Below are positions 1 to 7,122 of a stretch of 48,292 nt of DNA, piece after piece. Source of the DNA: Thalassospira mesophila (GTDB lineage Bacteria; Pseudomonadota; Alphaproteobacteria; Rhodospirillales; Thalassospiraceae); contig NZ_JFKA01000018.1 of NCBI RefSeq assembly GCF_002115755.1, forward strand, positions 1 through 48,292, given 5' to 3'. The translations under genes were made by a program, and so were the position numbers. Numbering within the stretch: position 1 is the stretch's first letter; every line of letters begins with the position of its first letter. The notes under the pieces were generated by a model. It saw only the letters and a list, made by a program, of their open reading frames with translations, was not told where the DNA came from and ran no database searches.

Positions 1-93
1 GCTGCCTCGGTCTCGAAATCTGAGGTGAAGTTTAGGCGACGGGACCGCTTTGTCAAGTGCAAATGCGGTGTGTGGACTCTGCCGATATCATAG

Positions 94-1101
94 ATGACAT
101 CTTCCATTCCCGACGCGCAAACCGGCGCGGTTGCTGAACCTTCAGCACCGGTCGGAACGTCTGCCGTTGCCCGCTGGCACTGGGTGCAGACAAAGGTTCT
201 CGATCATCCTGATCTCACGACCGCCGAGATCTGTGTCGCCATTGTTCTGGCGTCGCATGTCAATGACCGCACACAGAACTGTTTTCCCAAAATTGAAACC
301 ATTGCCCGTGAGGCCAGCCTGTCGGATCGCAAGGTGCGTCAGGCGCTCAAGCGGTTATCCGAGCTTGGTCTGGTCGCCAAGCGGAGCCGCGCTGTTGGGC
401 GGTTGCGGAATCGTAACGCCTATCAGTTGCTTGATCTTGGCGCTAAACCGGCATCTGGTTCCCTCATACCGGCACACGGTGCCGCTGTTAAACCGGCACG
501 GGGTGCCGGTTCCAATAAGAAGAACACGGATAAAGAAGAAAACACGGATGAAAGGGAACAGGCACTTGCCGTTTCCGGCGCGGGTGCCACCGTCCTTCCT
601 GCCGTCAATGATCACTGTTTGATTTTAGCAAGGGAATGGCAGCGGCTGTGTTGTGAGCCCTGGACGCTGGCCAATGCTTGTTTGCGAGTCAGTGACGCGA
701 TTGCACGGGCTGGCATGGATGCCGTCAGGCTGGAGCTTGAGGGTTTGCGACAGAAGGGGAGACGGCCTTCACGGCTTGTCATTCTGGATGTGCTTGATGG
801 AATACAGCCAGAGGCTTGCGCAGAAGACAACGCATCCGCTTCTGCACCGATATGTGATGCTTCTGATCCGGCTGAATGGCGCGAGATATGCGCCGCTATT
901 GCTCAAAGCAATCTGCCAGACTGTCGCCATCCCCGCGCATGGTTGTCACAAATACGGGCGTCTGTGATCGGCAACGCTTTGCAACTGGTCGCCCGTAATC
1001 GTTGCGCGCGCGATACAGTGCAAAATTATTTGCTTTTAGAGATCACCCGGCAGGCCGCACGACGCGGGCTTGTGACCGGAGGTGTGACATGCTTGAACTG
1101 A
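94..1101 (+). CDS. Helix-turn-helix replication initiator-type protein
   Basis: The 335-aa protein has a winged-helix/HTH domain at about residues 28-115 (LTTAEICVAIVLASHV, then KVRQALKRLSELGLVAKRSR). This type is common at the start of plasmid and phage replication proteins. A Lys/Glu-rich linker follows at about 140-155, then a C-terminal region I do not recognise. Three copies of an ACCGGCA-NNN-GGTKCC motif lie within the gene at 447-507, directly followed by an A-rich tract. That is the layout of initiators that carry their own origin, such as lambda O or repC. Start ATG at 94; no convincing ribosome binding site is visible. It overlaps the next gene by 13 bp, so the two are probably co-translated. 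The HTH fold is seen in the sequence; the initiator role is inferred. A plain transcriptional regulator is the alternative. Confidence 0.6.
   Translation: MTSSIPDAQTGAVAEPSAPVGTSAVARWHWVQTKVLDHPDLTTAEICVAIVLASHVNDRTQNCFPKIETIAREASLSDRKVRQALKRLSELGLVAKRSRAVGRLRNRNAYQLLDLGAKPASGSLIPAHGAAVKPARGAGSNKKNTDKEENTDEREQALAVSGAGATVLPAVNDHCLILAREWQRLCCEPWTLANACLRVSDAIARAGMDAVRLELEGLRQKGRRPSRLVILDVLDGIQPEACAEDNASASAPICDASDPAEWREICAAIAQSNLPDCRHPRAWLSQIRASVIGNALQLVARNRCARDTVQNYLLLEITRQAARRGLVTGGVTCLN
447..560 (+). repeat. Iteron-like repeats plus A-rich tract inside the rep-type gene (possible oriV)
   Basis: There are three copies of a 16-bp motif: ACCGGCATCTGGTTCC at 447-462, ACCGGCACACGGTGCC at 468-483 and ACCGGCACGGGGTGCC at 492-507. 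Starts are spaced 21 and 24 bp, about two helical turns. The second and third copies are imperfect palindromes. A purine/A-rich stretch follows at about 513-560, as expected of a DNA-unwinding element. The repeats lie just after the HTH-coding part. Function as an origin is inferred. Confidence 0.5.
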
Positions 1102-1652
1102 TCACCCCCACTCAAAACATTCTCCCGTCTTTCGCAGAACGCCTTGAGATTTTCAGGCATCAGGCGGCAGGTCTGGCGTGTATCCGGCGCTGGAACGGGG
1201 CCTGCGAGGTGACGGTGGCCCAGCATTGTGTGCAGGCCTGTGATCTGGCCTCATCGCAGGCTGCGGGATATGCGCTGATCCATGACATTGAGGAATTTGA
1301 TACTGGCGACATTATCACGCCGGTCAAAAATACCCTGCGCCGGCTCGGCGTCTGGCAGCGTTTTGAAACCGAAATCGTTCTGCCGATCCGGCGGCATTTT
1401 ACCCTTCTGGCGGGCCTTGACTGGCCGTGGCCTCAAGCCGTGCTGCACGAAGTCCATGAGATCGACCAGCGTTTGAAAGCAACGGAATATCGCGATTGTG
1501 TGGATCCGTCTCTGGTGCGGTTGAGCGCAGGCGATCTGGCGAAACCGTTTGACGAATACATGCTGCCCTGGAGTGCGACCAAGGCCGAACGGGTTTTTAT
1601 GGATCGGGCGCGGCGCGTGCTGCCAGCATTGGGAGGGTGCGATGCAGGATGA
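1089..1652 (+). CDS. HD-superfamily phosphohydrolase (YfbR/phage-type)
   Basis: This 187-aa protein carries the arrangement of small HD-domain nucleotidase/phosphohydrolase proteins found in phages and plasmids. His46 sits in VAQHCVQAC. The His65-Asp66 doublet begins HDIEEFDTGDIITPVK, and a later DQRLKATEYRD supplies the distal Asp. Such enzymes are metal-dependent and often act on nucleoside monophosphates; the substrate here is unknown. I chose the ATG at 1089, which overlaps the upstream stop by 13 bp, because everything upstream in frame is the shadow of the rep-type gene. It overlaps the following gene by 11 bp, making a tight three-gene operon. The family call rests on motif pattern only. 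Confidence 0.55.
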   Translation: MLELITPTQNILPSFAERLEIFRHQAAGLACIRRWNGACEVTVAQHCVQACDLASSQAAGYALIHDIEEFDTGDIITPVKNTLRRLGVWQRFETEIVLPIRRHFTLLAGLDWPWPQAVLHEVHEIDQRLKATEYRDCVDPSLVRLSAGDLAKPFDEYMLPWSATKAERVFMDRARRVLPALGGCDAG

Positions 1653-2391
1653 TGACGTTGTAGCCTATGCAAAAGAAGCAATAGAAACCCTCGAAGCTGA
1701 GAAAAAGGCGTTGCAAACGCAGCTTGTCGAACTGGACCGGATGCAAGCACGGCAACCCGATGTCCTGGTCTGTGGCAGTGACCAGTTTGCATCTTTGGAT
1801 CCGGCACAACGGGCAAGTGTCATGGAAGCTCTTTACGAACGAGAATATCAGAATGCGCGCCGATCCGGGATGCGCCAGAGGCTGGCTTTTGTTGAAGCCG
1901 AGATTGCACATTGGTGCAACCGGCTAATCAGGACCGGCAGGATTCTGCCGGTTGTTGCCTTATTTGTCCTGATGCTGTTCCCGGTGTTTGCCCGGGCAGA
2001 CTGCTATTCGTGGCCGTTGCGAGAACAGCGCGGTGCCTATGCCTATGATGGCGATACGATCTATATCACCATGCCGGGCTTGCCGGCACCGATCAGCAAG
2101 ATGTCTGTTCGGGTGGCCGGGATAGATACCCCGGAAATTCGGGGGCACTGCGATGCCGAGAAACAACTTGCCATAAAGGCCCGGGATCGGGTGCTAGCGG
2201 TGCTGGCCGGGGCGGTTGCATCCGGGCAACCTGTGCTGTTTTGTCGTCCTGAATGGGGCAGATATGGCGGGCGGGTTGTCGCCTATGTTGCGATTGGTGA
2301 CATATGGCTGCAAGACATCCTTTTTGCCGAAGGCCTGGGACGGATATATCAGGGTCAAAAACGTGGCACATGGTGCCCGCAGCAACCTTAA
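1642..2391 (+). CDS. Thermonuclease (SNase-like) with N-terminal coiled coil and membrane segment
   Basis: The 249-aa protein has an unusual order. A charged coiled-coil region covers residues 1-90, a hydrophobic segment about 101-116 (ILPVVALFVLMLFPVF, then ARAD) resembles a signal peptide or anchor, and a staphylococcal-nuclease domain covers 120-249. The catalytic set is intact: YDGDTI (Asp136, Asp138), RVAGIDTPE (Arg157, Asp162, Glu165) and the later Arg in GRYGGR. It probably acts outside the cytoplasm or at the membrane on DNA or RNA. The start at 1642 gives an 11-bp overlap with the upstream stop. An internal ATG at 1870 (residue 77) would give a conventional secreted nuclease, so the first 76 residues may be a separate coupled product or a fusion. 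Confidence 0.7.
   Translation: MQDDDVVAYAKEAIETLEAEKKALQTQLVELDRMQARQPDVLVCGSDQFASLDPAQRASVMEALYEREYQNARRSGMRQRLAFVEAEIAHWCNRLIRTGRILPVVALFVLMLFPVFARADCYSWPLREQRGAYAYDGDTIYITMPGLPAPISKMSVRVAGIDTPEIRGHCDAEKQLAIKARDRVLAVLAGAVASGQPVLFCRPEWGRYGGRVVAYVAIGDIWLQDILFAEGLGRIYQGQKRGTWCPQQP
1933..1952. repeat. Palindrome ACCGGCAGGATTCTGCCGGT
   Basis: This 20-bp inverted repeat has 8-bp perfect arms and lies within the thermonuclease gene. It matches the palindrome at 4208-4227 in 19 of 20 positions. The shared ACCGGCA half-site also occurs in the iteron-like repeats at 447-507. Confidence 0.45.
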
Positions 2392-2395
2392 TTCC

Positions 2396-2446
2396 GATAT
2401 CAGTTATTGATATTAAATGTTGAATGGGATATCACTTTTGGATATC
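2396..2446 (+). promoter_or_regulatory. hicAB promoter with paired GATATC operators
   Basis: Two copies of a 20-bp element, GATATCAGTTATTGATATTA (2396-2415) and GATATCACTTTTGGATATCA (2428-2447), lie 32 bp apart. Each holds two GATAT boxes 13 bp apart. A promoter fits on top of them: -35 TTGATA at 2407-2412, a 17-bp spacer, and -10 TATCAC at 2430-2435. HicB-type antitoxins repress their own promoter by binding such repeats through their C-terminal DNA-binding domain. The repeats are seen; repressor binding is inferred. Confidence 0.6.
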
Positions 2447-2454
2447 ATGTGGTC

Positions 2455-2715
2455 ATGAACAGAAAACATCAGAAGACGCTTGAAGCGGTCTTTAAAAACC
2501 CGGTATCGGGGACCCTCATTTGGGACGATATAGAGCGGCTGTTCACAGCGCTTGGCGGGCAGGTTTCCGAGGGGCAGGGGAGCCGTGTTCGTGTGGCGCT
2601 TAATGGCGTGCGACAGGTTTTTCATCGCCCGCATCCGCAAAAAGAAACCAAAAAAGGCGCGATCAAGTCGGTTCGCGACTTTCTGGAACGCGCAGGAGTG
2701 AAGCATAATGCTTGA
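2455..2715 (+). CDS. hicA: HicA-family toxin (mRNA interferase)
   Basis: This 86-aa protein has the HicA pattern: a short dsRBD-like fold in which WDDIERLFTALGG is followed by GSRVRVALNGVRQVFHRPHPQKETKKGAIKSVRDFL. The usual active-site His is represented in VFHRPHP. HicA toxins cleave mRNA and tmRNA when the antitoxin is lost. I chose the ATG at 2455, just after the operator repeats; the longer upstream frame would run through the promoter. It overlaps hicB by 8 bp, so translation is coupled. The pair is a common plasmid or ICE stability module. Confidence 0.8.
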   Translation: MNRKHQKTLEAVFKNPVSGTLIWDDIERLFTALGGQVSEGQGSRVRVALNGVRQVFHRPHPQKETKKGAIKSVRDFLERAGVKHNA

Positions 2716-3028
2716 ATATAAGGGATATGTCGGCACCGTCGATTATGAACCGGATGATAAAACCTTTCATGGCAAGGTCATCGGCTTGAGCATGGACGGT
2801 ATCCATTTTGAAGGGGCGTCGGCGGAAGAGTTTGAACAGGCTTTTCGTGACAGCGTTGATGATTATCTGGCCTGGTGCGCTGAGGATGGGCGGGAGCCGG
2901 ATAAACCCTATAGCGGGAACATCGCGTTGCGGGTGGATCCGGGAATTCATCGCAAGGCCTCAATCATGGCCGGGGCTTCGGGGATGAGCATCAGCAAGTG
3001 GATTGAAAGCCAGATTGAGCGGGCGTAA
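2708..3028 (+). CDS. hicB: HicB-family antitoxin with C-terminal ribbon-helix-helix
   Basis: The 106-aa protein starts with the HicB partial RNase H-like fold (YKGYVGTVDYEPDDKTFHGKVIGL, then FEGASAEEFEQAFRDSVDDYLAWC). It ends with a HicB-type DNA-binding segment (GNIALRVDPGIHRKASIMAGASGMSISKWIESQIERA), typical of ribbon-helix-helix repressors. It should bind and block HicA and repress the operon at the GATATC repeats upstream. Start ATG at 2708 overlaps hicA by 8 bp. The stop at 3028 is followed by about 490 bp without a convincing gene. Confidence 0.85.
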   Translation: MLEYKGYVGTVDYEPDDKTFHGKVIGLSMDGIHFEGASAEEFEQAFRDSVDDYLAWCAEDGREPDKPYSGNIALRVDPGIHRKASIMAGASGMSISKWIESQIERA

Positions 3029-3518
3029 ACGGTCAGTTCATGGACTTTTGGGTGCCAGACAAAGGGGTGCTTTTCTGATCAACCGGCAGCGTTCTAGCAG
3101 TCGATTTATGCTGTTCCTTTTGCTGGCTGGAAACCTGGGGCGGAAAATACCAATTGAAGATGATTCAGTGTTCGGGGTGCAGAGCATTCGATTGACCGGG
3201 GCAGCGCCCCCGACCAACCTCACCCGTATCCGGCAAGCCGGTAAAGGATATTTATGGGTACGGGCAGCCCTTTCTGGCAGGTGTCGCGGACAACATTTTT
3301 TCATGCACATACCAGGTATCCTTTCGACATCGCACTTGCTGATAAGCCAAAGGAAGGGCTGCGCCCTCTGCCGTAAAGCAGAATCAGGGTCCCGGTTCAC
3401 GCCTTAACGGTCGTGAACATCCCATATTCAGCTTGACGGCATTCACCCCTTTTTGACGACGGGAAGAAGTTGAACCGGCCACATCGGCCAGTCCGTTGTC
3501 ATTAAGGGGACCAGAACA
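3029..3518. other. Non-coding gap after hicB
   Basis: No supported gene lies here; open frames on both strands look like chance frames. Visible structures are a GGGGC-AGC-GCCCC hairpin at 3198-3210 and a GTTCACG/CGTGAAC inverted repeat at 3395-3401 and 3412-3418. A good ribosome binding site, AAGGGG, sits about 10 bp before the ATG at 3519. I could not find a clear -35/-10 pair. Confidence 0.5.
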
Positions 3519-4112
3519 ATGCGCAAGGTAACAGAAAGCGATATTCAGACGGCCAATGATATTGCCCGTGAGTTTGATGCTGCCGTCAGGGCGAACGATG
3601 GCGCGGCAGCACAGAAGGCTGCACAGGATTTTAATGCCCTGATTGTCGTGGCCAATGGCGAAAAGGGCAGCTTTGGCAGTTTTGCCCAAGACGGGGCCGG
3701 AACAGCCATCACGGCGGCCCTTGCCGCTAAAGAGGGGCAGGTTCCGCACTGGGGGCAGAACGGGTTGTTTGTTCTGAAAACCAGACATGGCCGGGCATTG
3801 GTCGATTTTACCTGCCCACTCGATACATGCAGCAGCTTTGGTTTTATTGCTATCGACCTTGGTTTGCCGTTCATTTCCGAGACCGGCTTTCGTTCACATT
3901 TTTATGCACAATGGCCGCCGGTAAGTGTTCAGGAAGCTGCCGCCGCAATTTTCTGCACATATGCCGAAGACGAAGCGATGATGAATATCGAAATCGAATA
4001 CCGGCAGCGGCGGGCGACTTCTTTGCCTGACTTTGTGCAAGCGTCTTGCACCAGCTTTCAGGGTGTTCTCACAGAGACGAACGACAAAGGGCAAATCGGA
4101 TTTCAGTTCTGA
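3519..4112 (+). CDS. Hypothetical protein, 197 aa
   Basis: I do not recognise this protein. It is soluble-looking, with no signal peptide or transmembrane segment. An alpha-helical N-terminus (TESDIQTANDIAREFDAAVRANDGAAAQKAAQDFNALIVVANGE) leads into a mixed region with two Cys in CPLDTCSSFG and aromatic stretches further on. The start ATG at 3519 follows a strong AAGGGG site. It stands alone between the HicAB pair and two palindromes that separate it from the convergent serine recombinase. Its own ribosome binding site and plausible composition support it being real. No function can be assigned. Confidence 0.6.
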   Translation: MRKVTESDIQTANDIAREFDAAVRANDGAAAQKAAQDFNALIVVANGEKGSFGSFAQDGAGTAITAALAAKEGQVPHWGQNGLFVLKTRHGRALVDFTCPLDTCSSFGFIAIDLGLPFISETGFRSHFYAQWPPVSVQEAAAAIFCTYAEDEAMMNIEIEYRQRRATSLPDFVQASCTSFQGVLTETNDKGQIGFQF

Positions 4113-4126
4113 TTGGCATTGATGTG

Positions 4127-4152
4127 GAAACCGGCAAAATTGTGCCGGTTTC
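4127..4152. terminator. Inverted repeat/terminator between convergent genes
   Basis: A perfect 10-bp stem, GAAACCGGCA (4127-4136) and TGCCGGTTTC (4143-4152), has a 6-bp loop, a T-containing run on the right and an A-containing run on the left. It lies between the plus-strand hypothetical gene and the minus-strand recombinase, where a two-way terminator is expected. The T-run is weak. Confidence 0.55.
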
Positions 4153-4206
4153 ATTTGTTCTGTCCCGGAATGCGCAGCGCTGCGGTCTGTTAAAAGTCAG
4201 GTAATG

Positions 4207-4228
4207 AACCGGCAGGATCCTGCCGGTT
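4207..4228. repeat. Perfect 22-bp palindrome
   Basis: This perfect palindrome of 11-bp arms is centred on GGATCC, with core ACCGGCAGGATCCTGCCGGT at 4208-4227. It is nearly identical to the element at 1933-1952. With no loop it is a poor terminator and looks more like a protein-binding site, but its place between convergent genes leaves either open. Confidence 0.5.
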
Positions 4229-4256
4229 GTCATGGTTTGTCAATTCAGGGCGTGTT

Positions 4257-5909
4257 TTATTTCTCGCTCGCGATCAGGGCGTTAAAATCAAATGTCGCCT
4301 TGCATTCTGTGCGCCATGTTTTGGGGACTTGATCCCAGAAGATATGAATTGTCAGCTTTTCGATGACGCGACGTAGTGGGACAACGGCCTCGGGATCCCG
4401 CGACCAGACGCGCAGTCTGGCCACCAGATTGGTATGTTTCTGGATAATGCGATCCAGACTTTTCGGGACGGTTGTTTCGGCCAGTTCGCGTTGATGGCGA
4501 GAGATATCGAGTTTGGTCCTATGGATCAGCTCTGACTTGTCGTCAAAGAAGGCACGAATGTCTTGCGAGCGTGCATCCGGCCCGAGAGCCTCGATGACCT
4601 TGTTGACGCTGGTGCGCAGCGTTTCGAGTTCGATCTTCAGGCGGTCAATTTCTTGCGCGTGACGGGCGCGGGTTTTGTTCATTTTCTCGCTGTCGAAATG
4701 GTCGCGGATGGTGTTCTGATCCAGCGTGCTGATGGCCTCCAGTACCAAAGCTATGATCTGATCATAATTTAGGCTGCGGTTCTGACAGCCCTTGACCGGG
4801 CAGGAATAATGCTTGGCATAGGTTGCGGTGATCTTGTGGCCATGGGTGGCGCAATAGAGCTTGCCGCCAAAGACCGCGTTGGTCTTTTTGGGGGTAATCG
4901 CCTGACTGCGCCGCCATTCCTTTGAGCGCCGGATCGAGATCTCGCGTTTTTCTGCTTCGCTGATAACCTTGGGGCCGAGTTTTCGTTGCAGGTGTTTGCT
5001 TGAACGCATATCGAGGGCTTTTTGCACCTCGGCAAAGACGTCCTGATCGATGATGGCCAGTTCGGGGATCGGGACGGTGATCCATTCGCTTTCCGGGCGA
5101 ATGATCGAGACCCGGCGGGCACTTTCCGGGTGCTTGCGGTATTGCATTTTGTTGAAGGTGACAGTGCCGTTATAGAGCGTCTGGCGCAACATGCCGGTCT
5201 GGCGGACAAAGGAGCCGACAAGGCTGGAAGGGGCCCATTTGCCGCCTTTGGGAGAGTCGACACCGCGCCGGTTCAGATCATCGCAGATATGCTTGAGTTT
5301 GCGGCCTTGCGCATAATATTCAAAAATCTCGCGGATGATGGCGGCCTGTTCCGGGTTGATGGTGCGTTTGCCGCGTATCGGTTCGCCAAATTCATCCAGC
5401 GCATGGACCAGATCATAACCATAGAGCTTGCCCCCGGGCACGCCGCCGCGCAGAACGGCAGCAATGACGCCACGATGGGTCTTGTCGGCGAGATCTTTAA
5501 GATAGAGCGCATTCATCGTGCTTTTGAGGCCGATATGCAGCTCGTTGATTAAACCTTCGCTAACAGTCTCAACAGGCACGCCGAGGAACAGCATCTTTTT
5601 AAAGAAGTTCGCTGTATCGGCCTGATCGCGGCTGATGCGGCTGAGGTCTTCGGCCACCACCAGATCAAACCGGTCATTGAGCGCGCCGACCAGCAAGGCA
5701 GAAATACCAGGACGATTTTCTATGTGTGATCCTGAAAAGGCCTCGTCGCGATAGATCTCGGTGACGCTGTAACCTTTTTGCAGGCAAAACTCCTGACAAC
5801 GTCGGATCTGGTCCTGCGTGCTTGTTTCCTGTTTGTCGGTTGAGTGGCGTGCGTAAATTCCGGCTCTCAAATCTGGCTTCGTTTCGGGGAAGGATAAAGA
5901 AAAAGGCAC
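4257..5909 (-). CDS. Large serine recombinase
   Basis: The 550-aa enzyme has a resolvase-type catalytic domain at about residues 14-150 with the nucleophile Ser23 in YARHSTDKQ and Arg21 beside it, plus EDLSRISRD near 87-95. A recombinase domain follows at about 160-300. A zinc ribbon holds Cys353, Cys370 and Cys375, with His356 as a likely ligand (LYCATHGHK, then SCPVKGC). A coiled-coil-prone C-terminus is at about 400-480. Such enzymes integrate, excise or invert DNA without host factors. The start is GTG at 5909; no earlier ATG exists and the catalytic domain begins within 15 residues. The BRO-N gene is 34 bp upstream on the same strand. It may be the integrase of this element or of a former insertion. 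Confidence 0.9.
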   Translation of the reverse strand: MPFSLSFPETKPDLRAGIYARHSTDKQETSTQDQIRRCQEFCLQKGYSVTEIYRDEAFSGSHIENRPGISALLVGALNDRFDLVVAEDLSRISRDQADTANFFKKMLFLGVPVETVSEGLINELHIGLKSTMNALYLKDLADKTHRGVIAAVLRGGVPGGKLYGYDLVHALDEFGEPIRGKRTINPEQAAIIREIFEYYAQGRKLKHICDDLNRRGVDSPKGGKWAPSSLVGSFVRQTGMLRQTLYNGTVTFNKMQYRKHPESARRVSIIRPESEWITVPIPELAIIDQDVFAEVQKALDMRSSKHLQRKLGPKVISEAEKREISIRRSKEWRRSQAITPKKTNAVFGGKLYCATHGHKITATYAKHYSCPVKGCQNRSLNYDQIIALVLEAISTLDQNTIRDHFDSEKMNKTRARHAQEIDRLKIELETLRTSVNKVIEALGPDARSQDIRAFFDDKSELIHRTKLDISRHQRELAETTVPKSLDRIIQKHTNLVARLRVWSRDPEAVVPLRRVIEKLTIHIFWDQVPKTWRTECKATFDFNALIASEK

Positions 5910-5943
5910 GAGGCCGGGAGGGGAAGTCGTGTTTCAGGCCAGA

Positions 5944-6585
5944 TCAATGGTGCTGTCGGCGTTGCCAGGTGACCCATTCAGGCATGCGGGTGCCAATGCC
6001 CGGGGCAAGGATTTCCGCTATGGTGTCGTCCGAAAAGTCGGTTTTCTCAAAGAGCTGGCGTGCTATGCCCACGAAAGTTGATGAGGCTTTGCGGTCTTTA
6101 ACTAACGACCGGTTTTCTTCCAGAAGTGCGATCTTGTCGCGCAGGGCCTCGATCAGTTCCTGCTGGTCATTGCTTTGGGTGGACGATGTGGGCAGAGCAG
6201 GGTAATAGGTCCCGGTTTTCCGGATGCTTGGCCAAAACGTGGCCCATGCCCACTTTCGAAAGTGCTTTGCGACGGGTTTCCTGCTTCGTACAAGTAGCAG
6301 GTCAAGCCCAAACCAATTAACTGCATATGCAGTTAATTTTGATTGTTTAGGGTCCGCATTCGCTCTTTCAGCTGTGTTTGACGTCGGAACTGTCGACAAT
6401 TGTTGGAGCGCGATGAGCATTTTTTCATCGTTATCCAGCTTTTGTATGAGGCGCGCTATTGCATCTCGGGAATTCGCAATCCCCAACGCCTTACAAACAT
6501 CCATGGCAACGAACCAAGGCAGGTCATTCCTATAGACAGTACGAATTTCAGCGCCTTCAAAGCTGAACGGTATGATTTCATTCAT
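5944..6585 (-). CDS. BRO-N domain antirepressor-like protein
   Basis: This 213-aa protein has a BRO-N domain at about residues 1-120. FSFEGAEIRTVYRNDLPWFVAMDVCKALGIANSRDAI is typical, as is the later WPSIRKTGTYY. A coiled-coil segment and a short C-terminal domain of unknown type follow. BRO-N proteins are found in prophages and mobile elements as DNA-binding antirepressors. I chose the ATG at 6585, which follows AAGGA with good spacing, over a TTG six codons earlier. It lies just upstream of the serine recombinase on the same strand and diverges from the restriction operon across a repeat-rich gap, so it could regulate either. Confidence 0.75.
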   Translation of the reverse strand: MNEIIPFSFEGAEIRTVYRNDLPWFVAMDVCKALGIANSRDAIARLIQKLDNDEKMLIALQQLSTVPTSNTAERANADPKQSKLTAYAVNWFGLDLLLVRSRKPVAKHFRKWAWATFWPSIRKTGTYYPALPTSSTQSNDQQELIEALRDKIALLEENRSLVKDRKASSTFVGIARQLFEKTDFSDDTIAEILAPGIGTRMPEWVTWQRRQHH

Positions 6586-6750
6586 TTTTCGATCCTTGGC
6601 CAAGCCATCGCGGTTTATCCGCAGAGGTTGTAAGTGCTCTGTGACGAGAGCATTCCGACTCTTTTGATTACGCGATGAAATGACTTATGCGCAAGGGGTA
6701 AAACGTATATTTCCGCAAGAATAGGTATAAATAAAAATACAATAATTACA

Positions 6751-6830
6751 ATGTGTTGCCAGTGATTGCCTAAGATTGCCAGAGATTGACGGAGATTGCC
6801 AGTTTGTGCCAGAGTGTGCCAGAGATTGCA
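6751..6830 (+). repeat. Eight tandem 10-bp repeats, consensus AGAGATTGCC
   Basis: The units at 6751, 6761, 6771, 6781, 6791, 6801, 6811 and 6821 are ATGTGTTGCC, AGTGATTGCC, TAAGATTGCC, AGAGATTGAC, GGAGATTGCC, AGTTTGTGCC, AGAGTGTGCC and AGAGATTGCA. The period is exactly 10 bp with no slips. Because 10 bp is about one helical turn, all the TTGCC boxes face the same side of the DNA, as in an array of operator sites. Confidence 0.85.
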
Positions 6831-6853
6831 CAACTTTCCCCTGTCGTTGGTCT

Positions 6854-6926
6854 GGCAGGATAGGTGTGGTGGGCCCACCACACAGCCCAAACGGGCATCC
6901 TGCCTATTCGCCTGGCGGTGCCAGGC
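6854..6926. repeat. Nested palindrome followed by a second hairpin
   Basis: Outer arms GGCAGGAT (6854-6861) and ATCCTGCC (6897-6904) enclose the perfect 20-bp palindrome GTGTGGTGGGCCCACCACAC (6864-6883). Six bases later comes GCCTGGC-GGT-GCCAGGC (6910-6926), a perfect 7-bp stem. There is no T-run, so a simple terminator is unlikely. The DNA could form stacked hairpins or a cruciform, or the element could be a structured leader RNA of the hsd operon. Confidence 0.6.
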
Positions 6927-7122
6927 TCAACGGATTTGTGGTGATAGAACACTTGATTAGAAATACTGATGCGGTAAGCAGTTCCGAGAACTTGCAAATA
7001 CGAACCTAGATTAAAGGCCGGGTTTTCTGACCAATCGGCGCAATATCTTCAGTAGGTCTCCATCTTTGTGGAGCGCCGTACTATCAACTTCAAGCTATTC
7101 GACCACAAGGTTCCTCCGCATA

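Larger units (their letters stand above)
6586..7122. other. Divergent regulatory gap between the BRO-N gene and hsdM
   Basis: This 537-bp gap has no convincing gene. It contains eight tandem 10-bp repeats at 6751-6830, a nested palindrome at 6854-6904 and a hairpin at 6910-6926. An AT-rich stretch lies at about 6700-6750. It must hold promoters for both the BRO-N gene and hsdM, but I could not identify them with confidence. Confidence 0.6.

Noticed and set aside
3003..3407. Plus- and minus-strand frames of about 120-134 codons after hicB
   Set aside because: No ribosome binding site, mutually overlapping on opposite strands, and no domain pattern; treated as non-coding.
6751..6830. The 10-bp repeats as a CRISPR array
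   Set aside because: There are no unique spacers; the units are directly adjacent and only 10 bp long, and no cas gene is present.
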